This document shows, in pieces, positions 16,075-22,915 of a DNA stretch of 32,300 nt (within the stretch, counting starts at the first letter, position 1; each line of letters opens with the position of its first letter). The notes under the pieces are model-generated. The model saw nothing but the letters and a program-made list of their open reading frames with translations. It did no database searches and was not told where the DNA came from. Source of the DNA: Enterococcus rotai (GTDB lineage: Bacteria > Bacillota > Bacilli > Lactobacillales > Enterococcaceae); contig NZ_CP013655.1 of the NCBI RefSeq assembly GCF_001465345.1, positions 1,220,313-1,252,612 of the forward strand, in the 5' to 3' direction. The position numbers and the translations under genes were made by a program.

Positions 16075-17046
16075 CTACTTTTTATTTTTTTTACTTTTAA
16101 TGAATAGAAATAGTACAGCTAATAGAATAATGGCAATACCCGCAATTGAAAAGTAAACAGTTTTCTTTTCACCTGTGTTTGGAAATAAGCCTTTTTTCTT
16201 TTCTGTTTCTTTAGCAGAAGTCGAAGAGGAAGCAGTACTTTTAGCTGGTGTAGAGCTATCTGTTGTTCCTGCTGCAGCACCGGCAAAGGCTTTGTCAGTT
16301 AATGTGTAGATAGGCGAATAATCACCTGATTGTGGCGAAAAAGCTGCAAAACTGAAATCATCTTGGTATGGAAGAGTGAAATAACCTTCAGCATCTGTTA
16401 GGACAGGACTATCTGTTTTGGCAAAGGGATAAAACTCTTTTATATTTTTAGGAACTGCATCATAGTTAGCGGTATTTTCGCCGTAGATAGGCACGTTACT
16501 GACTGAAGCATCATCTGTAGTTAAGAGCCTCCCCTTAACTTGGTTATTTTCTGAATTATAGGAAATAAATTGGATATCATACACTGGCGTAGACTTTACT
16601 ACTGTATAGCCCATGTTTAGTGTAACTTCTTGCTTCTCTCCTTGGTTTTCTTCTAAAGGATAGAGCATAAAGCTCACTTTGACTAAATAGTCTCCTATCT
16701 TTTCTGTTGAGGCGTCCTCTAAAAGCTTAAGATCTCTAAACGCAGCGCCATGATAGCCACCATCTTGGAAAAGCATTTCTGCAGTCACTTTTTCTCCTTG
16801 AAATACAACTAAAGTTGTTTGGATAAGATCGCTATAAGCGTTGGGAGCTGAGCTACTGGAATTTTCTATGGAACTTGTATCTGATGTAGAACTATCCAAG
16901 GTTTTTTTGTTTTCCTTCTCAGACTCTTGTGTGGATGTTATAGAGGAAGAGCTTTCAACTTCCGATGTAGTTGAAACTTCTTCTGCAAAACTTGTAAGCG
17001 GTAGAGCTAAAGATAAAGCGACCAAACAAAAAACTACTTTTTTCAT
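16075..17046 (-). CDS. LPXTG-type cell wall anchored surface protein
   Basis: A 323-residue exported protein of unknown role. It has a signal peptide MKKVVFCLVALSLALPLTSFA, then a Ser/Thr/Glu-rich spacer (about 22-70). A folded middle region follows, with a possible Ig-like domain around 72-155 (LVVFQGEKVTAEMLFQ...) and a second beta-rich part. A Ser/Thr linker precedes the sortase signal FPNTG (288-292), a hydrophobic helix and the KSKKNKK tail. The motif is LFPNTG rather than canonical LPxTG. The ATG at 17046 has AAGGAG 7 nt upstream; an upstream in-frame ATG would lengthen it by 23 residues without a ribosome binding site and would bury the signal peptide. It is convergent with dmkA, and no link to electron transfer is shown. 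Confidence 0.88.
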   Translation of the reverse strand: MKKVVFCLVALSLALPLTSFAEEVSTTSEVESSSSITSTQESEKENKKTLDSSTSDTSSIENSSSSAPNAYSDLIQTTLVVFQGEKVTAEMLFQDGGYHGAAFRDLKLLEDASTEKIGDYLVKVSFMLYPLEENQGEKQEVTLNMGYTVVKSTPVYDIQFISYNSENNQVKGRLLTTDDASVSNVPIYGENTANYDAVPKNIKEFYPFAKTDSPVLTDAEGYFTLPYQDDFSFAAFSPQSGDYSPIYTLTDKAFAGAAAGTTDSSTPAKSTASSSTSAKETEKKKGLFPNTGEKKTVYFSIAGIAIILLAVLFLFIKSKKNKK

Positions 17047-17178
17047 AAATATTCTCCTTGCGTAATAATCGTATTGTTTATGATATAAATGTAACACAAG
17101 TGAAACATATAGCAAGTGGTTGTAAGAAAACTGGTTGACCCCTTAATAAATTCTTAATATATTTGTTTGATATTATTG

Positions 17179-18165
17179 TTAAGTCGTTGGATTGATGCTG
17201 CTTAAACTGATTTCCCCAGAAGAAAGGATCTTTTCTGTTTTGTCATGGAGTTGTACGACTAATTCACCATGATCATTGATGGAGACTGCAATTCCTTCAT
17301 ATTCAACACCTGTTTGAGTGAACGAAACAGTCTTGCCGAGGACAAATGATTTTTGGCGATATTCTTCTAAGAAATGTTGTTCTGGTAATTGATTTAGAAT
17401 GGCATAAAATTGATTCCAGATTTCTGCAATCAGTTCGTTTCTTGTGATCGTTGGTTCCTCTTTTGGAAATAGAGAGGTTGCTTTTTTTCTTAATTCCTTT
17501 GGAAATTCCTCTTGTTTTAAAGAGAAGTTGATTCCCATACCGATGATGACATTTGAGATTTGTCCCGATTCAACATCACTCATTGCTTCTGATAAAATAC
17601 CACAGACTTTCTTTCCGTTGATATAGATATCATTTACCCATTTGATTTCAGTAGAGACCTTGATCAACTTGTTCATTGCACGAGTGACTGCTACAGCCAT
17701 GATCACGGTATATTGTGCCATTTCTTCAAAGTTTTGATTTGGTCTTAATAACATGCTCATGTAGATGCCACTACCTGCTTTTGAGAAGAAAGGTCGGCCG
17801 AATCGACCAATCGGCGCCTCTTGGATATCAGCTACGATCAATGTATTATCTGGTTCACCATTGATTGCGGCTAATTTTGCATCTTTCATTGTGGATTCTG
17901 ATGAGTTTAGCACCGTGATCGAAAGACTTGGCGTTGCTGACTTTAGAGCTAAACGGATTCCTTCTGCTGATAAAACGTCTGATTTTCCGTAGCAATAGCC
18001 TTTATTACGACTACTTGAAATGATGTGTCCCTCTTTTTTTAATTCATTGATCGCTTTCCAGATCGCAGTTCGAGATAAAGAAAGTTGTTGCGCCATTTCT
18101 TCACCCGAAATAAAATTGGGGGCTTGTTTCATTAATAGGGTTAATACCTGACTTTTCGTAGACAT
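17179..18165 (-). CDS. birA: Bifunctional biotin-[acetyl-CoA-carboxylase] ligase and biotin operon repressor
   Basis: A 328-residue BirA. An N-terminal winged-helix domain (about 1-62, with LSLSRTAIWKAINELKKEG as recognition helix) is followed by the biotin protein ligase core (about 85-260) with KWVNDIYINGKKVCGILSEA and GMGINFS. A C-terminal SH3-like domain (about 275-328) completes it. It makes biotinyl-5'-AMP, attaches biotin to carboxylase carrier proteins, and may repress biotin uptake genes. The biotinyl-AMP loop reads PIGRFGR where the common form is GRGRxGR, so the first Gly-Arg is replaced while the later Arg residues remain. AAAGGAG precedes the ATG. It is monocistronic as far as can be seen. 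Confidence 0.93.
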   Translation of the reverse strand: MSTKSQVLTLLMKQAPNFISGEEMAQQLSLSRTAIWKAINELKKEGHIISSSRNKGYCYGKSDVLSAEGIRLALKSATPSLSITVLNSSESTMKDAKLAAINGEPDNTLIVADIQEAPIGRFGRPFFSKAGSGIYMSMLLRPNQNFEEMAQYTVIMAVAVTRAMNKLIKVSTEIKWVNDIYINGKKVCGILSEAMSDVESGQISNVIIGMGINFSLKQEEFPKELRKKATSLFPKEEPTITRNELIAEIWNQFYAILNQLPEQHFLEEYRQKSFVLGKTVSFTQTGVEYEGIAVSINDHGELVVQLHDKTEKILSSGEISLSSINPTT

Positions 18166-18285
18166 ACACTTCGCTCCTTTATAGTAGTTTCATTGTATCT
18201 GATGGTAGGAAGATGGGTCAACCACCATCCGCCTGAAAGAGGAGATAAAAATCCATCTAAGGATGTATGAGTTTTCCTGAAAAAA

Positions 18286-18295
18286 TTGCTATACT
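18286..18295 (+). promoter_or_regulatory. Extended -10 promoter of the Zn-ribbon gene
   Basis: TTGC-TATACT, an extended -10 with the -10 hexamer at 18290-18295. No good -35 at normal spacing. It lies about 55 nt before the gene. Confidence 0.5.
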
Positions 18296-18350
18296 TATGT
18301 AGTAGGAACGAAAGATGCTAGTTACAATTATAGAGACGGAGTGGGGAAGA

Positions 18351-18563
18351 ATGGAAAAGCAACAATATGTTTGTGATAAGTGTGGCAACACACATTATGT
18401 ATCAGATCAGTTTCAAGCAACAGGAGGAAACTTTTCAAAGATTTTTGATATACAAAATAAGAAATTTATCACAGTGAGCTGTACGAGATGCGGATTTACG
18501 GAATTGTATCGTGGTCAAACATCAGATGGCTGGAATGTTTTAGACTTTTTAATGGGTGGTTAA
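18351..18563 (+). CDS. Small zinc-ribbon protein (DUF2082-like)
   Basis: A 70-residue protein with two CxxC knuckles (C8/C11 and C44/C47) that would bind one zinc. The spacing and the ends YVCDKCGNTHYVSDQF and SCTRCGFTELYRG fit the family annotated as nucleic-acid-binding Zn-ribbon proteins (DUF2082, zinc_ribbon_13). The biological role is unknown. The start is ATG 18351 with GGAG upstream; an earlier ATG at 18315 is less likely because it would add a non-conserved N-terminus. It sits alone between birA and a terminator. Confidence 0.82.
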   Translation: MEKQQYVCDKCGNTHYVSDQFQATGGNFSKIFDIQNKKFITVSCTRCGFTELYRGQTSDGWNVLDFLMGG

Positions 18564-18582
18564 TAGCCCACAAAATAAATGA

Positions 18583-18625
18583 AAAAAAGGAGTTCAAGTG
18601 CGTCATACACTTGAACTCCTTTTTA
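18583..18625. terminator. Bidirectional terminator, Zn-ribbon gene and ABC operon
   Basis: Stem AAAAGGAGTTCAAGTG with CACTTGAACTCCTTTT, loop CGTCATA, A-run and T-run on the two sides. It serves the convergent Zn-ribbon gene (+) and ABC ATPase gene (-). Confidence 0.93.
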
Positions 18626-18626
18626 T

Positions 18627-19430
18627 TTAAACTAGTAGCAGTTGATCATCTTTTAATTCACTACCGCTATTTTTGTGGAACATTTCCATCAACTCGTTAA
18701 CGGTTAGATCTTTTTTCTGTTCGGCAGGAACATCTACTACAACTTGCCCTTGATGAAGCATAATCAGACGGTTGCCATAACGAATCGCGTCTTCCATATC
18801 GTGAGTAACCATGAAGGCTGTCAGGTTTTGTTCCTGTATTAATTTTTCAGTTAGCTCCATAACTGTGATCGATGTTTTAGGATCTAAGGCTGCGGTATGT
18901 TCATCCAATAAAATTAGTTCGGGACGAATCAAGGTAGCCATAAGCAAAGTGATTGCTTGGCGTTGTCCGCCAGATAATAAACCAATTTCCGCACCTAGGC
19001 GATTTTCTAAACCTAAGTTCAAACTGGCTAATTGTTCTTTGAAGAAATTACGGTCATTTTTACGAACGCCATTTCCCAAACCGCGTTTTTTTCCACGTTT
19101 CATTGCAAGGGCCATGTTTTCTTCCACAGTTAAACGTACAGCAGTCCCCATTTTTGGATCTTGAAACACACGGCTGATTTGTTTAGAGCGAGCAACGACA
19201 CGCTGTTTGGTAATATCTTTACCATTTAAAGTCAATTGCCCTTCTTCAATCGGTAATGTTCCAGCAATGCTGTTTAGCAAAGTCGATTTACCAGCACCGT
19301 TGCCACCGATGATCGTAATGAATTCACCTTGATTGATCGTTAAATCAATGCCTTTAAGTACATGGTTTTCATTGACTGTTCCACGCTCGAAATATTGGTG
19401 TAAATTTTTGATTGTTAGTACAGGTTCCAT
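18627..19430 (-). CDS. ABC transporter ATP-binding protein (TrpZ/YtrE-like amino acid uptake)
   Basis: A 267-residue ABC ATPase. Walker A is GGNGAGKST (42-50), the signature LSGGQRQ is near 155, Walker B is LILLDEHTAALDP, and the His switch is VTHDMED. It belongs with the COG1101-type ATPases of transporters that pair a COG4120 permease with a COG2984 binding protein; the pneumococcal TrpXYZ tryptophan system is of this type. The start ATG overlaps the permease stop as TAATG, so the two are translationally coupled. The substrate is not shown by this subunit. Confidence 0.9.
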   Translation of the reverse strand: MEPVLTIKNLHQYFERGTVNENHVLKGIDLTINQGEFITIIGGNGAGKSTLLNSIAGTLPIEEGQLTLNGKDITKQRVVARSKQISRVFQDPKMGTAVRLTVEENMALAMKRGKKRGLGNGVRKNDRNFFKEQLASLNLGLENRLGAEIGLLSGGQRQAITLLMATLIRPELILLDEHTAALDPKTSITVMELTEKLIQEQNLTAFMVTHDMEDAIRYGNRLIMLHQGQVVVDVPAEQKKDLTVNELMEMFHKNSGSELKDDQLLLV

Positions 19431-20380
19431 TAGTTGGCTCCTCCTTTACGTTTCCCTAGTTTAGAAAAACCTAATTTTTTTTGAATCAATGGTGAAGATA
19501 GACAAATCACCAGAATAATTGCTGAGAATAATTTTAAATCAGCTGGATCGACACGTAGCTCTAGTACGCAAGCGAGGATAAAACGGTATAAAATTGCACC
19601 AATCACAATTGTAAGCAAACGCAAACCAAGTGTTTTATTTTTAAAGAGAACTTCTGCAATGATAATGGAAGCAAGTCCGATAACGATCGTTCCGATACCA
19701 GAATTCAAATCAGCGAAGTTATTATTTTGTACAAGTAATGCACCAGCTAAGGCAATGCACCCATTTGACAACATATAGCCGATGATTTTCATGTTGTCAG
19801 TTTTGATTCCGTTCGCTTCACTCATATCGATGTTGTCACCCGTTGCTCGAGTGGCTAAACCAATTTCAGTTTTAAAGAATAAGACGAGTAGAGTAATGAC
19901 TAAAAGAACGATGATTGCACCGACGATTATTGCACTGTTGATTTTAGTGAGTCCTAATGATTGAGCGTGAGAGAAAATCGAATCTGTTCCTATTAGAGAA
20001 ATATTTGGAGCGCCCATGATGCGCGAGTTGATGCTGTAAAGTCCAGTCATCGTGATGATTCCTGCTAATAAAGCTGGGATTTTTAATTTTGTGTGTAAAA
20101 GTCCTGAAACAAGGCCTGCTAACATGCCGGCTATAAAGGCAATTATCAATGCAAAAATTGGCGCTATCATATAATGAATATCGAATAAAGACTGGAATGG
20201 CGCCGGCCAAGTCGTTGGATCTTTTGCTAAAATAACGGCAGCGACTGCACCGCCTAAAGGAAAACTTCCTTCAGTAGTTAAATCAGCGATATCTAAAATA
20301 CGGTAAGTCAGGAAGACTCCGATGGCGAGTAAGGACCACAGAAGACCTTGAGAGGTTGAAGATAGTAATATGTCTAACAA
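19430..20380 (-). CDS. ABC transporter permease (COG4120 family)
   Basis: A 316-residue integral membrane permease with about eight to nine membrane segments and a branched-chain-permease-like fold. Visible landmarks are TEGSFPLGGAVAA near residue 36, the cytosolic loop ATGDNIDMSEANGIKTDNMKI that contacts the ATPase, and a basic C-terminus. It forms the membrane channel for the adjacent binding lipoprotein and ATPase. It begins 97 bp after the binding protein gene, a gap that holds a hairpin. The substrate is inferred only from operon context (see leader peptide). Confidence 0.9.
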   Translation of the reverse strand: MLDILLSSTSQGLLWSLLAIGVFLTYRILDIADLTTEGSFPLGGAVAAVILAKDPTTWPAPFQSLFDIHYMIAPIFALIIAFIAGMLAGLVSGLLHTKLKIPALLAGIITMTGLYSINSRIMGAPNISLIGTDSIFSHAQSLGLTKINSAIIVGAIIVLLVITLLVLFFKTEIGLATRATGDNIDMSEANGIKTDNMKIIGYMLSNGCIALAGALLVQNNNFADLNSGIGTIVIGLASIIIAEVLFKNKTLGLRLLTIVIGAILYRFILACVLELRVDPADLKLFSAIILVICLSSPLIQKKLGFSKLGKRKGGAN

Positions 20381-20417
20381 TAAAATCAGCTTCTTTCAGT
20401 AGTTTTATGTAAAGGCC

Positions 20418-20461
20418 GAGAAAAAAGCGTTTAGCTTCGAAAAGCCAGTTGCTTTTCTCTC
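20418..20461 (-). terminator. Intercistronic hairpin between binding protein and permease genes
   Basis: On the minus strand GAGAGAAAAGC pairs with GCTTTTTTCTC over 11 bp (one G-U) around a 22 nt loop that can itself pair AAAAGC with GCTTTT. No T-run follows the outer stem. It probably lowers expression of the permease and ATPase relative to the lipoprotein, or protects the upstream mRNA. Confidence 0.5.
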
Positions 20462-20477
20462 AACGTTTATTTAGGAA

Positions 20478-21455
20478 TTAAGGTGCTTTGATCGTGTCTG
20501 GATCGATATTCAACGCTTTTGCCATGTCTTTATTCACGAAAAGTTCTAAGTCTTTTGCTTTTTCAACAGGCATATCCTCAGGTTTTGCTTCACCTTTTAG
20601 GATTTTTGCTGCCATGGCTCCAGTTTGTTTGCCGAGTGACTTATAGTCGATGCCCACAGTTGCCAAGCCACCTTCTTCGACTTGCTCGATAGAACCTGCA
20701 ATGACTGGCGTTTTATGTTCTTTTGCTACTTCGCCGATAACAGCAGCTGCTGAAGCGAAAGTGTTGTCGGTTGGAATATAAATTGCATCAACATCTTTTG
20801 CTAAGCTAGTCGTTACTTGCTGTACGTCGTTTGTTGAGTTAGCCGTTAAAACTTTTGATTTGATGCCAGCATCTGTTAAGGCTTTTTCTGCCATATCCGC
20901 TTGGATTTTAGAATTGGCTTCACCTGCGTTATACATGATTCCGACAGTTTTAGCATCAGGGACGATAGATAATAGTAAGGCAATTTGTTTGTCGATAGGG
21001 ACGATATCAGTAGTTCCAGTTACGTTGCCGCCAGGTTTCTCATCTGATTTTACGAGTTTAGCACTCACTAAATCTGTTACTGCTGTAACTAAAATTGGAA
21101 TATCTGTTGTTTCGTTCAACAGTGATTGCGCAGCAGGAGTTGCGATTCCTAGTAAGAGATCTGGTTTTTCTTTGACTAATTTTTCACTCATGCTTTTTAA
21201 TTGTGCTTGATCATTTTGGGCATTGCTATAGTCAATGGTTAGGTTGTCGCCGTCTTTGAATCCATTATCAGCTAAACCTTCTTTGAATCCTTCAAAAGCA
21301 GCATCTAGTGAGCCGTGTTCAACAGGTTGTAAAACACCGATCTTTTTACTGTCACTATTCGTTTCACTACCTGTCTTTTTGCCATCTCCACATGCGCCAA
21401 GAGCCAATAGTGCTACTGCTGATACGATGCTTAGTCCTAATAGTTTCTTTTTCAT
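20478..21455 (-). CDS. ABC transporter substrate-binding lipoprotein (TrpX/COG2984 family)
   Basis: A 325-residue lipoprotein. The signal peptide ends in LALGAC (C22), followed by a polar linker and two Rossmann-like lobes starting KKIGVLQPVEHGSLDAAFEGF. Family landmarks are TPAAQSLLNETTDIPILVTAVTDLVSAKLV, DIVPIDKQIALLLSIVPDAK and GIDYKSLGKQTGAMAAKIL. Members bind aromatic amino acids in streptococci (TrpX). Here the upstream leader peptide is rich in Tyr and Phe codons, which points to tyrosine or phenylalanine rather than tryptophan; this is inference. The ATG follows GGAGGA. It is the first structural gene of the leftward operon. Confidence 0.9.
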   Translation of the reverse strand: MKKKLLGLSIVSAVALLALGACGDGKKTGSETNSDSKKIGVLQPVEHGSLDAAFEGFKEGLADNGFKDGDNLTIDYSNAQNDQAQLKSMSEKLVKEKPDLLLGIATPAAQSLLNETTDIPILVTAVTDLVSAKLVKSDEKPGGNVTGTTDIVPIDKQIALLLSIVPDAKTVGIMYNAGEANSKIQADMAEKALTDAGIKSKVLTANSTNDVQQVTTSLAKDVDAIYIPTDNTFASAAAVIGEVAKEHKTPVIAGSIEQVEEGGLATVGIDYKSLGKQTGAMAAKILKGEAKPEDMPVEKAKDLELFVNKDMAKALNIDPDTIKAP

Positions 21456-21480
21456 CCTGATTCCTCCAATTATAATTAAT

Positions 21481-21520
21481 AAAACAAAAAATCCATTCAG
21501 ACAATATGCCTAAATGGATT
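21481..21520 (-). terminator. Leader terminator (attenuator) of the ABC operon
   Basis: Minus strand: a 13 bp stem AATCCATTTAGGC / GTCTGAATGGATT (two G-U pairs), loop ATATT, then a T-rich tract TTTTTGTTTT. It lies about 25 nt before the ATG of the binding protein gene, within the leader, so it must be overcome for expression. The upstream segment AGACAAT (minus strand, 21571-21565) can pair with ATTGTCT in the 3' half of this terminator. Confidence 0.85.
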
Positions 21521-21663
21521 GATAAAAGTCGTAAGATAAACACTTCTTCTTTTAGCCACTTAGGATTGTCTACGTGGCGTTTGTTCAGTACAAAAAGCTT
21601 TAGCCATCATAGATACAAAAACAGGTTTTTGCTGTTTGTACCCATGATTTCATGAATACAAAA

Positions 21664-21720
21664 CTATCTAAAGTAGCTAAAGTAAGCTTTATTCAGTTGT
21701 GAGTTGATTAAGTGTGTCAT
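21664..21720 (-). CDS. Aromatic-rich leader peptide (18 residues)
   Basis: A short reading frame MTHLINSQLNKAYFSYFR-stop begins with ATG 21720, 6 nt behind a strong GGAGGG. Four of its last six residues are Tyr or Phe (Y13, F14, Y16, F17). It starts about 25 nt into the predicted transcript and ends 144 nt upstream of the leader terminator. Its Phe-Ser codons TTTAGC can pair with GCTAAA downstream (minus strand, 21604-21599), as region 1 pairs with region 2 in classical attenuators. I infer ribosome stalling at Tyr/Phe codons when these amino acids are scarce. No T-box consensus is visible in the leader. Confidence 0.7.
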   Translation of the reverse strand: MTHLINSQLNKAYFSYFR

Positions 21721-21750
21721 AAAAATCCCTCCGCAAATTGAATTGTTTAC

Positions 21751-21780
21751 AGTATAAAGGAAAAGTGAGGTAGATGTCAA
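21751..21780 (-). promoter_or_regulatory. Promoter of the ABC transporter operon
   Basis: Minus strand: perfect -35 TTGACA (21780-21775), an 18 bp spacer, and -10 TATACT (21756-21751). The transcript starts near 21744, giving a leader of about 290 nt. Confidence 0.88.
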
Positions 21781-21906
21781 CAGATTATTTTAAATTTTCT
21801 GAACATTCATATAATGCTATTAAATAAAAAAAGAGATAAAAATAATTATAATTTTTGTGAAATATTTAAATTATTCCTAATGTTAAACACTGGAAAAGAG
21901 ATATCT

Positions 21907-21944
21907 TTGTGAATTTTAACTGGTTCATGCTAGAATTTAACTGG
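21907..21944 (+). promoter_or_regulatory. Promoter with direct repeats, upstream of the broken lipoprotein gene
   Basis: -35 TTGTGA (21907-21912), an 18 bp spacer, and an extended -10 TGC-TAGAAT (21931-21936). TTTAACTGG occurs twice, at 21915-21923 and 21936-21944, exactly 21 bp apart and flanking the -10. A looser copy (TTAAACACTGG) ends at 21893, 30 bp further up. The spacing puts all on one face of the helix, which suggests a regulator site. Confidence 0.55.
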
Positions 21945-21977
21945 ATAAATAAATAGTAGATAACTAGGAGGATGTAT

Positions 21978-22550
21978 ATGATTTCAAAAAAATGGATTAC
22001 ATTAGGTACCTTAGCAGCAACAGTATTGGTATTAGGTGCATGTAAAGGAGACAAGAAAGAATCTAAAGATAGTTCATCAGACAGCTAAACAGAAACATCA
22101 ATGAGTTCAAGCGTTGATACAGTGAGTGGTGCTTCAATCAGTGATAAACCAGAAGTAATCGAAAAAGCCTTGAGCAAAGATGGTAATTGGATCGTTGCAG
22201 CAACAGCTGATCTTACTTTTGACAAAGATGTAACAGTAGCGGGTGAGTTCCACGATAAAGGGGAAGCTTCAAACGATATTTATAGAAAATTAGCATTATA
22301 TGCCCAAGATTCAGATAAAAAAATCACAGATGAATACACATTGACTGTTCCTAAGTTAGTTGTTGAGACAGAAAATTTCAACATCGTTAACGGAACCGTT
22401 AAAGGGGATATCTTAGTAAAAGCGAACGGTTTTGTCTTGAATGGAACCAAAGTTGAAGGAAATGTAACGTTTGAAAAAGAAGAATACAAAACTTCTGCAA
22501 CTTTAGATAAAGAAGGCGCTGAAATTACTGGAGAAACTACGGTTCAATAA
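21978..22550 (+). pseudogene. Lipoprotein gene interrupted by an in-frame TAA (bactofilin-like C-terminal domain)
   Basis: A lipoprotein start at ATG 21978 (AGGAGG upstream) gives signal peptide MISKKWITLGTLAATVLVLG with lipobox LGAC (C22) and a polar linker. TAA at 22086-22088 then stops it after 36 residues. The same frame reopens at once and runs to 22550 (TETSMSSSVDTVSG... to the end). The downstream part has short beta-strand repeats (NIVNGTVKGDILVKANGF, LNGTKVEGNVTFE) like a polymer-forming or bactofilin-type beta-solenoid. The internal ATG at 22101 has no ribosome binding site and would lack export. A recent nonsense mutation in an intact exported protein is the simplest reading. A sequencing error or readthrough is possible. 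The function is unknown; the gene lies just upstream of rpoB. Confidence 0.72.
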
Positions 22551-22571
22551 GTAAAAACTAATTGAACATGC

Positions 22572-22607
22572 AAAAGACATTCGATTTATATCGAGTGTCT
22601 TTTTTTA
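22572..22607 (+). terminator. Terminator of the lipoprotein gene
   Basis: Stem AGACATTCGAT/ATCGAGTGTCT (one G-U), loop TTAT and seven T, with an A-run before the stem. Confidence 0.92.
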
Positions 22608-22641
22608 TAGAAAATAGCTCGTTTTAAGCTTGCGAATAACC

Positions 22642-22670
22642 TTGACTTTTACTATGGAAGGAAGTACAAT
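22642..22670 (+). promoter_or_regulatory. rpoBC promoter
   Basis: -35 TTGACT (22642-22647), a 17 bp spacer, and -10 TACAAT (22665-22670). Transcription from about 22677. Confidence 0.85.
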
Positions 22671-22676
22671 GTATAG

Positions 22677-22915
22677 ATGCAAAAACTATCTGAAAAATGA
22701 CAAAGCAGGAGCGAAATATTGTCCGTTCCGGTTTTTAATAGGGAAACAAAAGTAGAGACGCACGAGAAATTTTCAAGAGCACATTCTATTTTTGGTTTTT
22801 TTTTGCCTAAAAACTGCAAAAAATGCTCAATATTACAGATATTTAATATTTGTAATATTAAAGAAATATTTTCGGTTAGTGTTTTGATAGACTTTTAATT
22901 AGAGGAGTGAAGAGC
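22677..22915 (+). ncRNA. Long 5' leader of rpoB
   Basis: About 239 nt of untranslated leader. It contains a 14 bp AT-rich hairpin (22829-22842 with 22846-22859, loop TTA) and a possible longer-range GAGCA/TGCTC pairing enclosing a T-run (22789-22803). None is a standard terminator. A Lacto-rpoB RNA motif is known before rpoB in Lactobacillales and this leader is a candidate for it, but I cannot match the consensus by eye. Confidence 0.45.

Noticed and set aside
21600-21653. Second short frame MKSWVQTAKTCFCIYDG with a Trp codon in the ABC leader
   Set aside because: No Shine-Dalgarno before its ATG (21653), only one Trp codon, and it overlaps the pairing regions of the leader. Kept as a remote alternative only.
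21481-21720. T-box riboswitch in the ABC leader
   Set aside because: No AGGGTGGNACCGCG-type T-box sequence or specifier layout was found; the leader peptide model fits better.
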